A program made the position numbers and the translations under genes. Below the pieces are notes generated by a model, which made no database searches, had not been told where the DNA came from, and saw only the letters and a list, made by a program, of their open reading frames with translations. A stretch of DNA of 64,000 nt from Erythrobacteraceae bacterium (lineage in GTDB: Bacteria; Pseudomonadota; Alphaproteobacteria; Sphingomonadales; Sphingomonadaceae): the NCBI GenBank assembly GCA_024642525.1, contig JAHEAX010000001.1, positions 62,001 through 126,000 of the forward strand. The letters run 5' to 3'. Below, piece after piece: positions 18,040-27,804 of the stretch. Every line of letters starts with the position of its first letter. Position 1 is the stretch's first letter.

Positions 18040-18049
18040 TTACCGGTAA
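18040..18049. other. Perfect palindrome TTACCGGTAA between nadK and the EAL gene
   Basis: A 10-base perfect palindrome in the 149-base space between two divergent genes. It could be an operator, but length and single occurrence give little statistical weight. Confidence 0.2.
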
Positions 18050-18144
18050 CCATGCAGATGCACGTCCTATGTAGCACTGTGCCATTTGGCAACGCGTCTG
18101 ATATTTCACGCACAAGTAGTAATATTTCGAGGTAGGGCCGATGC

Positions 18145-19473
18145 ATGGCAAGTAGACCGCGCATAATAGGCAGTCATCACCGTGATACATTGACCGGACT
18201 GCTCGGCCCCAGTGCGGTGCGTGAACGGCTGTCTGTATGGCAGGCACTAGCTGTGGCAGATGGGCAAGTGGCACCGGTGCACGTGATGTTGCTCGGCCTT
18301 GGACGCTTCGATGCCGTCAATCTGGCCTATGGTGAAGATGCAGGCGACGGGGCGCTGATGACAGTGGCCGAACGGATCGTGCATTTTGCAGAAGATGAAT
18401 TTGAAAATGGCGACTGGATAGCTGCCCGCATTGCCGGGGGCAGTTTTCTTGTCGCTGCGCGCGAGGCGTGCAGCAGGGAGCGTTGGCAGTGGTTGGGCGA
18501 GGCTTTGGCCGATGCCATCGCCCATCCCATTTCTGCCAGGGAGGATGTTGGCACACTGCGACTATGGCCGCGCATTGCCTTGATGCGGGCCATGCCGGGC
18601 GAAAGCCCGCAAATGGTCTTCGACCGCCTTGGCGATGCCATCGACAATGTGAAATCGCTCCACGGGCAGCGCGTTGTATGGTCAAATGGTAGCGTTGCGC
18701 CGCGCGGCATTTCAGGCGCGCAGCTGGAAGCAGACCTTTTGTCGGCGCTCGACCGCGATGAAATTGAAGTGGTTTTTCAGCCGCAATATGACTTGCCCGG
18801 CGATTGCCTCGTGGGGGCAGAAGCCCTTGCACGGTGGCAACATCCCAACCTTGGCAGGATAGGCGCATCGGCCTTGTTTGCGATTGCCGAACGGGCAGAC
18901 CACGTCGCGCAGCTGTCCCGCCATATCGCTGAAAAATCGTTGCGGGCAGCAGCATCTTGGCCTGACGACCTGCGCCTTTCGCTCAATGTCACGCCTGCAG
19001 ATCTTGCCGCAGCCAGCTTTGCGACCGAACTCGAAGCGATGATAGAATTTTCCGGCTTCACCGCATCGCGTACCACGCTGGAAATTACCGAGCACGTCCT
19101 GCTTTCCGAACTGGAACGCTCTGCCGTCATGCTCAACGATTTGCGCAGCTGCGGGCTGCGGGTTGCGCTGGATGATTTCGGCGCTGGCTTTTGCAACTTT
19201 CGATATCTGAAGCTGCTCCCACTCGATTACATCAAGCTGGACCGGGCGATGGTGGAAGGCATTGCCGATGCGCCAAAAGACATGGCCGTGTTCCGCGCGA
19301 TCATCGCAATGGCCCATGCGCTGGAATTACAGACCATCGCAGAAGGCATTGAAACGCCGGAACAGCGCGACATGATCAGCGCGGAAGGGTGCAACTTCTA
19401 TCAGGGTTTCCTGCGTGCCAAACCGATGTCTGCCGCTGCCTTCATGGATGTGGCGCAGGGTAGGGCGCAATAG
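18145..19473 (+). CDS. Cyclic-di-GMP phosphodiesterase with degenerate GGDEF domain
   Basis: 442 residues, no membrane segment. Residues ~15-175 resemble a GGDEF domain (DTLTGL start, LGRFDAVNLAYGEDAGD), but the active-site loop reads AGGSF (Gly98-Phe101) instead of GGDEF, so cyclase activity is unlikely. Residues ~190-440 form an EAL domain with the catalytic set visible: EALARW (Glu226), LSLNVTP, LEITEH, the DDFGAG metal motif, YIKLDR, and AEGIETPEQ. It should therefore hydrolyse cyclic di-GMP, a signal governing motility and exopolysaccharide. The inactive GGDEF may bind GTP or c-di-GMP as a regulator. It converges on mfd with 3 bases between stops. Confidence 0.9.
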   Translation: MASRPRIIGSHHRDTLTGLLGPSAVRERLSVWQALAVADGQVAPVHVMLLGLGRFDAVNLAYGEDAGDGALMTVAERIVHFAEDEFENGDWIAARIAGGSFLVAAREACSRERWQWLGEALADAIAHPISAREDVGTLRLWPRIALMRAMPGESPQMVFDRLGDAIDNVKSLHGQRVVWSNGSVAPRGISGAQLEADLLSALDRDEIEVVFQPQYDLPGDCLVGAEALARWQHPNLGRIGASALFAIAERADHVAQLSRHIAEKSLRAAASWPDDLRLSLNVTPADLAAASFATELEAMIEFSGFTASRTTLEITEHVLLSELERSAVMLNDLRSCGLRVALDDFGAGFCNFRYLKLLPLDYIKLDRAMVEGIADAPKDMAVFRAIIAMAHALELQTIAEGIETPEQRDMISAEGCNFYQGFLRAKPMSAAAFMDVAQGRAQ

Positions 19474-19476
19474 CGC

Positions 19477-22400
19477 TCAGCCGCGTTTGGCGGCCTTGCG
19501 GGCGATATTGCTGAGGCCCTTGGTCAGCTGGAACAAGCCGTTCAGTCGCGAAATCGGGTCGCTCCAGGCTCGGTTGATCACCAGCTTCATGTCGGGGCGC
19601 AGCTTGGCCGTGCCAGCCAACCGGTCGACATAGGCAATCAGGCCGGGGCCATCAGGGAAGTCGTCCTTGTGGAAAGTAACCAGCGTGCCGCGCGCACCGA
19701 CGTCGATCTTGGCGATGTTGGCCTCGATGGCCTGATGCTTGATTTCGATAAGGCGTATGAGGTTGCTGGTGGCCTGCGGCAGAGCGCCGAAGCGGTCAAT
19801 CATCTCGGCCGCCATCGCTTCGATCTCTGCCTTGTCGCGAGCATCGTTCAGGCGGCGATAGAGCGCCATTCGCACGGCAAGGTCGGGCACGTATTCCTCG
19901 GGGATCATGATCGGCGCATCGACAGTGATTTGCGGGCTGATGCCTTCGCGTTCACGCTCCAGCCCCATGTCGCCAGCTTTCACCGCCAAAATCGCGTCTT
20001 CGAGCATGGACTGATATAATTCGAAGCCGACTTCGCGGATGTGGCCAGATTGTTCATCGCCCAGCAGATTGCCCGCACCGCGAATATCAAGATCGTGGCT
20101 GGCCAACTGGAACCCAGCGCCCAGGCTATCGAGATCGCCCAGCACCTTGAGGCGCTTTTCCGCAATTTCGGACAGTGCGCGGTCTTTCGGAGTCGTGAGA
20201 TAGGCGTAGGCACGCAACTTCGACCGGCCCACACGGCCTCGTAACTGGTACAATTGCGCCAGTCCGAACCGGTCTGCGCGGTGGATGATGATGGTGTTGG
20301 CTGTGGGGATATCGAGCCCGCTCTCCACGATAGTGGTGGACAGCAGCACTTCATATTTCCGCTCGTAAAACGCGCCCATGCGTTCTTCGACTTCGGTCGG
20401 TGACATTTGCCCGTGCGCGCTGATCGCTTTTACTTCGGGCACATGTTCATGCAGCCATTCTTCCACGTCTGCCATATCGGCAATGCGCGGGACCACGATG
20501 AAGCTCTGCCCGCCGCGATGATGTTCGCGCAGCAATGCCTCGCGCATCACCATATCGTCCCATTCCATCACATATGTACGCACGGCCAGGCGGTCGACCG
20601 GCGGGGTCTGGATGGTGGACAGTTCGCGCAGGCCAGCCATTGCCATCTGCAACGTACGGGGGATGGGGGTTGCCGTCAGCGTCAGCACATGGACATCGGA
20701 TCGCAGTTGCTTCAGTTTTTCCTTATGCGTCACGCCGAAACGCTGTTCCTCGTCGACTATCACAAGGCCCAAATCCTTGAACTGGGTGGATTTGGACAGG
20801 ATGGCATGGGTGCCGATCACCACATCCATCGTACCTGCTTCCAGTTCCTTGCGCGTTTCGGCCATTTCCTTTGCAGGGACGAGGCGTGACAGCCGGCCGA
20901 CCTTCAGCGGGAAACCGGCAAACCGTTCGGCAAAATTGGTGTAATGCTGGCGCGCGAGCAAGGTGGTCGGGGCAACTACAGCCACTTGCTGCCCGTTCAT
21001 GGCGGCGACAAAGGCCGCGCGCAGGGCCACTTCGGTCTTGCCGAAGCCAACATCGCCGCACACCAGCCGATCCATCGGACGGCCGCTTTCCAGATCGCCC
21101 AGGACATCGGCGATTGCCCGGTCCTGATCGTCTGTTTCTTCCCATGGGAAACGGTCGACAAACTGGTTGAACGAGGATTCGTCAGCACTCAGCACAGGTG
21201 CCTTGCGCAATGCGCGGGCCGCCGCCGTGCGCATCAATTCGCCTGCAATCTCGCGGATGCGTTCCTTGAGGCGTGAACGCCGCCGCTGCCATGCTTCGCC
21301 CCCTAGCTTGTCCAGCTGGACGAAATCTTCTGACGAGCCATAGCGTGACAGGACTTCGAGGTTTTCGACCGGAATATAAAGCTTATCGCCGCCTGCATAT
21401 TCCAGCATCACGCAATCATGCAGGCTCTTGCCCGCCGCTATGGGTTCAAGGCCGAGATAACGTCCGATGCCGTGGTCGGTGTGGACCACCAGATCGCCCT
21501 TGTTGAGGGCGGAAAGTTCGGCCAGGAAAGCGTCTGCATCCTTGCGCTTTTTCTTCCGTCGAACCAGCCGGTCACCCAGAATGTCCTGCTCTGTCAGCAG
21601 TTCCATCTGGTCGTTGGCAAAACCGCTTTCCAGCGGCAGCACCATGGCGACAGGCTTGCCCTTGGCAGCCAGCCCCAATGCTTCCTGCCACGTTTCTGCA
21701 AGGGCCGTTTGCGTCCCGGCCTCTGACAGTATGGAAGCAATGCGGGCGCGGCTGCCTGTGGAATATGTGGCCAGAAGCGGACGTTTGCCTGCTTTGCCCA
21801 ATGCCTGAAGATGCTTGGCTGCAGCGGCGTAAATATTGTCGCCACGCGCACGTTCCGGTGTGAAATCGCGCGCCGATTCAAACCCGAAATCGACTGCTTT
21901 CTGGCTTTCCGGTTCGGCAAAAATCTTGGTCCGGTGGATGGGCCAGTCAGCCAGGGCCGCCTCGAACTCGCTGCGCGCAAGGTAAAGCGCGTCTTCAGCG
22001 ATCGGGCGATAGCTCCCCGCCTTCTGACCTGCCGCAGCCTGACGCGACTGGTGATAATCGGCAATGTCTTTCAGCCGTTCGTCGCCTGCCGGAATGGCTG
22101 CAGCGTCAATCACGATCTGGTCGTCTGCCGAGAGATGGTCGAACAAGGTCGCCAGCTTGTCTTCGAACAGCGGCAACCAATGTTCCATACCCGCCTGTCG
22201 TCGGCCTTCACTGACTGCCTGGTAAAGCGGATCGCCCGTGGCAGCAGCGCCAAACATTTCGCGGTAGCGACCACGGAAACGTTTGATCGTGTCTTCGTCC
22301 AGCAATGCTTCGCTGGCAGGCAGCAGCAAATGCGACTGCGCAATGCCTGTGCTCATTTGGGTTGCCGGGTCGAACAGGCGCAGACTTTCCAGTTCGTCAC

Positions 22401-22956
22401 CGAAGAAATCGAGCCGCAGGCCGGATTCAAGGCCCGACGGGAAGATGTCGAAAATGGACCCCCGCACGGCATATTCGCCGGCATCGATGACTGTATCGGT
22501 GCGCGAATAGCCCTGACGCTGCAGCAATGCAGACAGGCTTTCATGGCCGATTTCGGTGCCCGGCTTGAACAGACGGACGGATTCGCGAATCCGGAACGGT
22601 GTCAGCACGCGTTGCAGAACGGCATTGACCGTGGTGACGAGCAGCTGCTTGCCTGCCGCGCCCGCTTGCAGGCTGTGCAATGCGGAAAGCCGCTTGGCGC
22701 TGACGGTAAGCGCAGGGCTGGCGCGGTCATAGGGCAGACAGTCCCATGCCGGGAATTCGATCACTTCAAGTTCTGGCGCGAAGAAATGGGCCGTTTCGGA
22801 GACACCACGCATGGCCGCATCGTCAGCGGCGATGAATATTGCGCGCCCCTTTGATGCACGCGCCAGATCGGCCAGCACCAATGGCTGCGCGCCGCGTGCA
22901 ACAGACGAAAGGGTCAGCGGCGACTTGGCCGTGAGGATACGCGAAAGGTCAGGCAT
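19477..22956 (-). CDS. mfd: Transcription-repair coupling factor Mfd
   Basis: 1159 residues. Mfd displaces stalled RNA polymerase and recruits UvrA for transcription-coupled repair. The order is as expected: UvrB-like N-terminal region, the RNA-polymerase-interacting module (GDLVVHTDHGIGRYLG at about 480), a RecG-type motor with Walker A CGDVGFGKTEV (about residue 635), DEEQRFGV box, TRG region containing QLYQLRGRVGRS, and a C-terminal D7 domain. ATG 22956 is chosen; a TTG six codons upstream (22974) is in frame but no better supported. It follows sdhE by 36 bases on the same strand and converges on the EAL gene. Confidence 0.97.
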   Translation of the reverse strand: MPDLSRILTAKSPLTLSSVARGAQPLVLADLARASKGRAIFIAADDAAMRGVSETAHFFAPELEVIEFPAWDCLPYDRASPALTVSAKRLSALHSLQAGAAGKQLLVTTVNAVLQRVLTPFRIRESVRLFKPGTEIGHESLSALLQRQGYSRTDTVIDAGEYAVRGSIFDIFPSGLESGLRLDFFGDELESLRLFDPATQMSTGIAQSHLLLPASEALLDEDTIKRFRGRYREMFGAAATGDPLYQAVSEGRRQAGMEHWLPLFEDKLATLFDHLSADDQIVIDAAAIPAGDERLKDIADYHQSRQAAAGQKAGSYRPIAEDALYLARSEFEAALADWPIHRTKIFAEPESQKAVDFGFESARDFTPERARGDNIYAAAAKHLQALGKAGKRPLLATYSTGSRARIASILSEAGTQTALAETWQEALGLAAKGKPVAMVLPLESGFANDQMELLTEQDILGDRLVRRKKKRKDADAFLAELSALNKGDLVVHTDHGIGRYLGLEPIAAGKSLHDCVMLEYAGGDKLYIPVENLEVLSRYGSSEDFVQLDKLGGEAWQRRRSRLKERIREIAGELMRTAAARALRKAPVLSADESSFNQFVDRFPWEETDDQDRAIADVLGDLESGRPMDRLVCGDVGFGKTEVALRAAFVAAMNGQQVAVVAPTTLLARQHYTNFAERFAGFPLKVGRLSRLVPAKEMAETRKELEAGTMDVVIGTHAILSKSTQFKDLGLVIVDEEQRFGVTHKEKLKQLRSDVHVLTLTATPIPRTLQMAMAGLRELSTIQTPPVDRLAVRTYVMEWDDMVMREALLREHHRGGQSFIVVPRIADMADVEEWLHEHVPEVKAISAHGQMSPTEVEERMGAFYERKYEVLLSTTIVESGLDIPTANTIIIHRADRFGLAQLYQLRGRVGRSKLRAYAYLTTPKDRALSEIAEKRLKVLGDLDSLGAGFQLASHDLDIRGAGNLLGDEQSGHIREVGFELYQSMLEDAILAVKAGDMGLEREREGISPQITVDAPIMIPEEYVPDLAVRMALYRRLNDARDKAEIEAMAAEMIDRFGALPQATSNLIRLIEIKHQAIEANIAKIDVGARGTLVTFHKDDFPDGPGLIAYVDRLAGTAKLRPDMKLVINRAWSDPISRLNGLFQLTKGLSNIARKAAKRG

Positions 22957-22992
22957 CAAAAGCTCTAATGACAAGCGTGGCGGGAGTTCCCG

Positions 22993-23271
22993 TCAGCGAG
23001 GGATATCCACATAATCGAGGCGCATCATCAGGTCCATTTGCGGCCCTGCAATGTGTTGAGGCACGTCCTGCGTTTTCAGGGCCCAGGCCATGATGTCCAC
23101 GTCTTCTTCTTCCAGCAGCATTTCGAACCACGCCAGCTCTTCTTCGCCCCAGGTTGCATGGTAACGGTCAAAGAAGCCGCCGATCATGTAATCGGCCTCG
23201 CGCGTGCCGCGGTGCCATCCACGGAACTTGCAACGTGCAAAACGGGTATCTGTGCTGGTTTTCTCGGGCAT
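22993..23271 (-). CDS. sdhE: Succinate dehydrogenase flavinylation factor SdhE (SDH assembly factor 2)
   Basis: 92 residues. The RGxxE motif of the SdhE/Sdh5 family is present as HRGTREADYMIGGF, followed by the characteristic acidic helix LLEEEDVDIMAW. The protein helps attach FAD covalently to SdhA. ATG 23271 is preferred; a GTG at 23289 would add six residues. The order recG / sdhE-mfd, with sdhE divergent from recG across 75 bases, is a common alphaproteobacterial arrangement, although SdhE has no known tie to DNA repair. Confidence 0.92.
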   Translation of the reverse strand: MPEKTSTDTRFARCKFRGWHRGTREADYMIGGFFDRYHATWGEEELAWFEMLLEEEDVDIMAWALKTQDVPQHIAGPQMDLMMRLDYVDIPR

Positions 23272-23346
23272 CGGGCGCGGGTAGGGCACCAGCGATTATC
23301 CTGCAAGCGCTATGGAAATGGGGCGGCATCCGGTTATAGAAAGCCC

Positions 23347-25404
23347 ATGCGTCCCGATGCCCTTAATCCGCTGTTCGTAGAAACAGAAGCGCTGGATGGT
23401 GTTGGCCCGAAAATGAAGAAGCCGCTGGAAAAGCTCGGCCTGTCGCGGGTTCGTGACATCATTTTCCACCTGCCCGAACGGTTCGTGACACGGCGGGCCG
23501 TCACCAGCCTGGATGAAGCCAGCGAAGGCGAGCAGATTGTGGTTGCGCTTACACCTGCAGAACACAGGGCCTCGGCGGGCCGCGGGCCATACAGGGTGCT
23601 TGCCACCGATGATGCTGGCAACATCTGCACCCTGACCTATTTTGGCCGCGCGTCCTACACGGCCAGGAAACTGCTGCCCACGGGTGAGAAGCGCTGGGTG
23701 GCCGGCCGGTTGGACCGGTATGGCGATATGCTGCAAATCGTCCATCCCGATCATGTGGTTGCCGATGGCGGCGATACGTTAGGCCGGTTAAGCGAGCCTG
23801 TTTATGCGCTGTCAGAAGGCTTGACCCAACCCAAGGTCGCCGGCCTGGTCGCACAATCCCTGGCACGTCTGCCGCAGGTGCCGGAATGGATCGAGCCGAC
23901 CCAGCTTGCCAAGGAAGGCTGGCCTGCATGGGCCGCTGCCCTGAAATCTGCCCACAAGGGCCAGGATGAAAAGGCGCGCGACAGGCTCGCCTATGATGAA
24001 TTGCTGGCCAACAGCCTTGCCCTGATGCTGGTGCGTGCAGACAACCGCGCCCGCAAGGGGGAGCCACTGAAAGGCGATGGCAGGCTGAGGGCAAAGCTGC
24101 AATTGCCATTTCCGCTGACCGGCGCGCAGACACGTTCAATTTCAGAAATCGAGGGAGATCTCCAGCAGGAAGCGCCAATGTTACGCCTGCTTCAGGGTGA
24201 CGTTGGCGCGGGCAAGACCGTGGTGGCGCTGGAAGCCATGCTGATCGCGGTGGAAGCAGGGGCGCAGGCAGCCTTGCTTGCGCCAACGGAAATATTGGCG
24301 CGCCAGCATTTCGAGACGCTCCGCGCGCTGGCGGCACCAACAGGCGTACAGGTTGCGTTGTTGACGGGCCGTGACAAGGGCAAGGCACGCCAGTCCATCC
24401 TGATGGGTTTGATGGATGGCAGTATTGACATGGTGGTTGGCACCCATGCCATTTTCCAGGATGCGGTCCATTACCGGAACTTGGGGCTGGTCGTGATTGA
24501 CGAACAGCACAGGTTTGGCGTGGCGCAGCGGCTGATGCTTTCCAGCAAGGGCAAACGCACCCCGCATACGCTCGCGATGACGGCAACGCCCATACCACGC
24601 ACGCTGACACTTGCCCAATATGGGGAAATGGATGTTTCGCGGCTCGATGAGATGCCCCCGGGCAGGCAGGCGATTGATACGCGGGTTGTGGCACAGGACA
24701 GGCTGGCCGATGTCGTGGAAGCCGTGGCGCGTCATGTGGCAAGCGGCCAGCAGGCATATTGGGTGTGCCCGATGGTCCGCGACAATGAGAATGACGATAT
24801 TGCGGCTGCCGAAGCGAGATTTGCAGGGCTAAAGGAACGGTTCGGCGAGGATGTCGTGCTGGTCCACGGCCAGCTGAAGCCAGAATTGAAAGATGCCGCG
24901 ATGGAACGGTTCGCCAGCGGTGCGGCCAAGCTTCTGGTGGCTACTACAGTCATCGAAGTGGGGGTGGATGTGCCCGCTTCGACCCTGATGGTGATTGAGC
25001 AGGCCGAACGCTTCGGCCTTGCCCAGTTGCACCAGCTGCGCGGACGGGTCGGGCGTGGGTCCGAAAAATCTACCTGCCTGCTGCTGCGCGGGGCAATCTT
25101 GTCAGAAACGGCGCGGCAGCGGCTCGCCCTGATGCGCGAAACGCAGGACGGCTTCCTGTTGGCCGAAGAAGATTTGCGCCTGCGCGGTGGCGGCGAATTG
25201 CTCGGCACGCGGCAATCGGGCGATGCGCCCTTCCGGCTTGCCACGCTGGACCAGATTACCCGGCTTCTGCCTATGGCGCATGATGATGCACGATTGCTGA
25301 TGGAACGTGACGGCGGGCTTATCGGCCCCCGCGGCGAAGCAGCGCGCATATTGCTCTATTTGTTCGAGCGCGACTGGGGCGTCCAGATGCTGCGCGGCGG
25401 CTAG
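23347..25404 (+). CDS. recG: ATP-dependent DNA helicase RecG
   Basis: 685 residues. RecG remodels stalled forks and branches Holliday junctions. The N-terminal wedge domain (about 60-160) is followed by a superfamily 2 motor: Walker A GDVGAGKT (residues 284-291), VIDEQHRFGV (motif II), MTATPIPRTL (motif III), VATTVIEVGVDVP and QLHQLRGRVGRG (motifs V and VI). The ATG at 23347 gives the family's normal N-terminus (MRPDALNPLF); the open frame upstream overlaps sdhE antisense and is ignored. It converges on the phosphatase gene with 13 bases between stops. Confidence 0.97.
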   Translation: MRPDALNPLFVETEALDGVGPKMKKPLEKLGLSRVRDIIFHLPERFVTRRAVTSLDEASEGEQIVVALTPAEHRASAGRGPYRVLATDDAGNICTLTYFGRASYTARKLLPTGEKRWVAGRLDRYGDMLQIVHPDHVVADGGDTLGRLSEPVYALSEGLTQPKVAGLVAQSLARLPQVPEWIEPTQLAKEGWPAWAAALKSAHKGQDEKARDRLAYDELLANSLALMLVRADNRARKGEPLKGDGRLRAKLQLPFPLTGAQTRSISEIEGDLQQEAPMLRLLQGDVGAGKTVVALEAMLIAVEAGAQAALLAPTEILARQHFETLRALAAPTGVQVALLTGRDKGKARQSILMGLMDGSIDMVVGTHAIFQDAVHYRNLGLVVIDEQHRFGVAQRLMLSSKGKRTPHTLAMTATPIPRTLTLAQYGEMDVSRLDEMPPGRQAIDTRVVAQDRLADVVEAVARHVASGQQAYWVCPMVRDNENDDIAAAEARFAGLKERFGEDVVLVHGQLKPELKDAAMERFASGAAKLLVATTVIEVGVDVPASTLMVIEQAERFGLAQLHQLRGRVGRGSEKSTCLLLRGAILSETARQRLALMRETQDGFLLAEEDLRLRGGGELLGTRQSGDAPFRLATLDQITRLLPMAHDDARLLMERDGGLIGPRGEAARILLYLFERDWGVQMLRGG

Positions 25405-25426
25405 AGAGCGGGACTTTTCAGCCGCC
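25396..25426. terminator. Hairpin spanning the stops of recG and the convergent phosphatase gene
   Basis: GGCGGCT (25396-25402) pairs perfectly with AGCCGCC (25420-25426) across a 17-base loop. The recG stop lies in the loop and the stem covers the last codons of both genes. It may end transcription in both directions, but there is no long T tract on the plus strand. Confidence 0.4.
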
Positions 25427-25891
25427 AGTCAGCAATTGGGTGACCAATGCCTGCGCTGCTTCATCAACATCGGCCCATGTCACTTCAAATCCCGCACTAT
25501 CTCCGTAATACGGGTCTGCCACGTCCTGGCCCCTGCGGTGAGGAACGGCATCAAGCAACAAGGCAACGCGGGCAGTTGCATCATTTGGCGCAATGCGCTC
25601 AATGTCTGCGAGATTATCCGCATCCAGCGCCATGATATGGGTGAAACGTGTGTAATCGCGCCGCGTGATCTGCCGGCCTTTGTAATGTCTGATGTCGATC
25701 CCGTAACCTGCTGCCGTGGCGATGCTGCGCGGGTCTGGCGCGCTGCCGACATGATAGTCCGCGGTGCCTGCCGAATCTGCTTCGGCATCCAGCCCGGCAT
25801 CATCGGCTGCCTTGCGAAAGGCGGCTTCGGCGAGGGGGGACCGGCAGATATTGCCGAGGCACACAAACAGGATGCGCGGTTTTAAACTCAT
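25418..25891 (-). CDS. Low-molecular-weight protein-tyrosine phosphatase
   Basis: 157 residues, the standard size. The P-loop CLGNICRS places the nucleophilic Cys11 and Arg17 at the N-terminus, and the general acid lies in DVADPYYGD near residue 126. In proteobacteria such enzymes dephosphorylate tyrosine kinases of exopolysaccharide export or other substrates; no kinase gene is nearby, so the partner is unknown. A single gene, convergent with recG and divergent from the DUF885 gene. Confidence 0.94.
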   Translation of the reverse strand: MSLKPRILFVCLGNICRSPLAEAAFRKAADDAGLDAEADSAGTADYHVGSAPDPRSIATAAGYGIDIRHYKGRQITRRDYTRFTHIMALDADNLADIERIAPNDATARVALLLDAVPHRRGQDVADPYYGDSAGFEVTWADVDEAAQALVTQLLTGG

Positions 25892-25975
25892 ATCGAAGGT
25901 CTAGCCAATCCTGCCAGACCCGCCAAGCTGGACCATCCGCCATTGCCGCCATAAGGTGCGCGAAAGGGGAAAATC

Positions 25976-27733
25976 ATGCGCTTCAAATATCTTCTCGCCG
26001 CTGCTTCACTTGCACTGCTAACGCACAGTCCGGCGGCGGCTTCGCCAAGTGACGATTACACGCAGCTGCGCGAAGATATCTGGCAATATACCCTCGATAC
26101 CAATCCCGAATTCGCGACTTTCGTCGGCGACAGGCGAGGGGATGGCAAATTGCGGGACAATTCGCTCGCCGCCTATGACAAGGCCATTGCGCAAAGCCGG
26201 TCGTTTCTCGCGCGGATGAATGCCATCGACCCGGCCAGCCTGCCCGAAGACATGGCAGTCGATTATGCGATCGTGAAACGCGGGTTGGGAGACAATATAG
26301 CGGAATCCGCGTTCGATCATTCGCGCTATGTGTCCTTCACCAACCGCGGCGGTTGGTATTCGGGCATTACGTCGCTGGCCAACCAGTCGCCCTTTTTCAC
26401 CGCAGCCGATTACGAATCCTATGTTTCGCGGCTTGAATCTTTTGCCCCCGTCAACGCAGCAGGCATGGCCCAGACGCGCGAGGCAGTGGCACGCGGCCTG
26501 ACCCAGCCGTGCATCGCGATGGAAGGTTTTGTCGATGGCGTGAATGCGGAGATCTACGCCGAAGCTGAAGATTCGCCGTCATGGCGGCCATTTGCAGAGC
26601 GGCCCTCGACGATTTCGGAGGCACAGTGGGATTCGCTCAAATCTCGGGCAGAAATCGCGCTGGAACAGGTGATCTTCCCTGAATTGAAGAAATTTACTGA
26701 GTATTACACCACTGATTACGCCCCCAATTGCCGCAAGGAAGTGGGCATTTCATCGACACCGGGCGGGGCTGAATATTACGCCAACCGTGTCCGCAACCAC
26801 ACCACCACCGATATGACGCCGGACCAGATTCACAAGCTGGGCCTCAGCGAAGTGGCGCGCATCCGCAAGGAAATGGAAGAAGTTGCCAAGGGCGCAGGCT
26901 ACGCCAGCCGCGAGGCATTCATCCAGCATCTACGCACAGACCCGCAATATTACGCCAAGACGCCTGAAGAACTGTTGCAGGCAGCAGGCGCGCTGGCCAA
27001 GCAGATAGATGGCTGGATGCCGCGCCTGTTCGGCAACTTGCCGCGCCAGCCATACACAGTGCTACCCATTCCGGCCGCACAGGCACCGGGCAACACCACA
27101 GCCTATTATGAACCGGGTTCGCTGGAAGTGGGGCAGGCCGGTATTTACCGCGTGAACACCACCGAACTGGACCAGCGTCCCTTGTGGGAATTACCATCGC
27201 TCGGCGTGCATGAAGCCGTGCCCGGCCATCACCACCAGATCGCGCTTCAGCAGGAACTGGATATTCATCCCATCCGCCGCCACGGCACTTTCTTCACGGC
27301 CTTTGTCGAAGGTTGGGGGCTGTATTCTGAACGTCTCGGCATCGAAATGGGGCTGTATGATACGCCCGCAAAGCAGATGGGCCGCCTCAGCTACGAAATG
27401 TGGCGCGCAACGCGCCTCGTGGTCGACACCGGCATGCATTCCAAGGGTTGGACGAAGCAGCAGGCAGTTGATTTCATGCTCGATAATACGGCGCTGACAG
27501 CCGCCAATGTCGATGCAGAAGTAAACCGTTACATCACGTGGCCCGGACAGGCGCTGGCCTATAAGATCGGCGAACTCAAAATCCGCGAATTACGGACCAG
27601 GGCCGAGAAAGCCCTTGGCCCGAATTTTGATCTGCGTGCATTCCACGACACTGTCCTGGAAAACGGGGCAGTGCCGCTGGATGTACTGGAAGCCCATGTC
27701 GACCGCTGGCTGGCCCAACAAACGGACAACTGA
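25976..27733 (+). CDS. Secreted DUF885-family putative metallopeptidase
   Basis: 585 residues with a typical signal peptide (about 1-23, ending AAA-SPS). The family signature HEAVPGHHHQ is present (His412, Glu413, His418), as is the downstream EGWGLYSERLG segment; together they suggest a zinc-dependent active site related to gluzincin peptidases, though family activity is poorly documented. It probably acts in the periplasm on peptides. The start is preceded by an AGGGG ribosome site. It is followed by an intrinsic terminator and stands alone. Confidence 0.88.
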   Translation: MRFKYLLAAASLALLTHSPAAASPSDDYTQLREDIWQYTLDTNPEFATFVGDRRGDGKLRDNSLAAYDKAIAQSRSFLARMNAIDPASLPEDMAVDYAIVKRGLGDNIAESAFDHSRYVSFTNRGGWYSGITSLANQSPFFTAADYESYVSRLESFAPVNAAGMAQTREAVARGLTQPCIAMEGFVDGVNAEIYAEAEDSPSWRPFAERPSTISEAQWDSLKSRAEIALEQVIFPELKKFTEYYTTDYAPNCRKEVGISSTPGGAEYYANRVRNHTTTDMTPDQIHKLGLSEVARIRKEMEEVAKGAGYASREAFIQHLRTDPQYYAKTPEELLQAAGALAKQIDGWMPRLFGNLPRQPYTVLPIPAAQAPGNTTAYYEPGSLEVGQAGIYRVNTTELDQRPLWELPSLGVHEAVPGHHHQIALQQELDIHPIRRHGTFFTAFVEGWGLYSERLGIEMGLYDTPAKQMGRLSYEMWRATRLVVDTGMHSKGWTKQQAVDFMLDNTALTAANVDAEVNRYITWPGQALAYKIGELKIRELRTRAEKALGPNFDLRAFHDTVLENGAVPLDVLEAHVDRWLAQQTDN

Positions 27734-27749
27734 CCGAAAAATTCAGCCG

Positions 27750-27781
27750 CGCCTGAAGTGCCACCACCGCTTCAGGCGTTT
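27750..27781 (+). terminator. Intrinsic terminator after the DUF885 gene
   Basis: CGCCTGAAG (27750-27758) pairs perfectly with CTTCAGGCG (27770-27778), followed by TTT. Being symmetrical, it could also terminate tRNA-Pro from the minus strand. Confidence 0.7.
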
Positions 27782-27804
27782 GGCCGTTCCTGGCATGAAT
27801 GAAG

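Noticed and set aside
21811-22854. Plus-strand open frame opposite mfd (347 codons)
   Set aside because: Antisense to Mfd and without domain or ribosome site.
23549-24757. Minus-strand open frame opposite recG (402 codons)
   Set aside because: Proline/alanine-rich shadow opposite the RecG motor.
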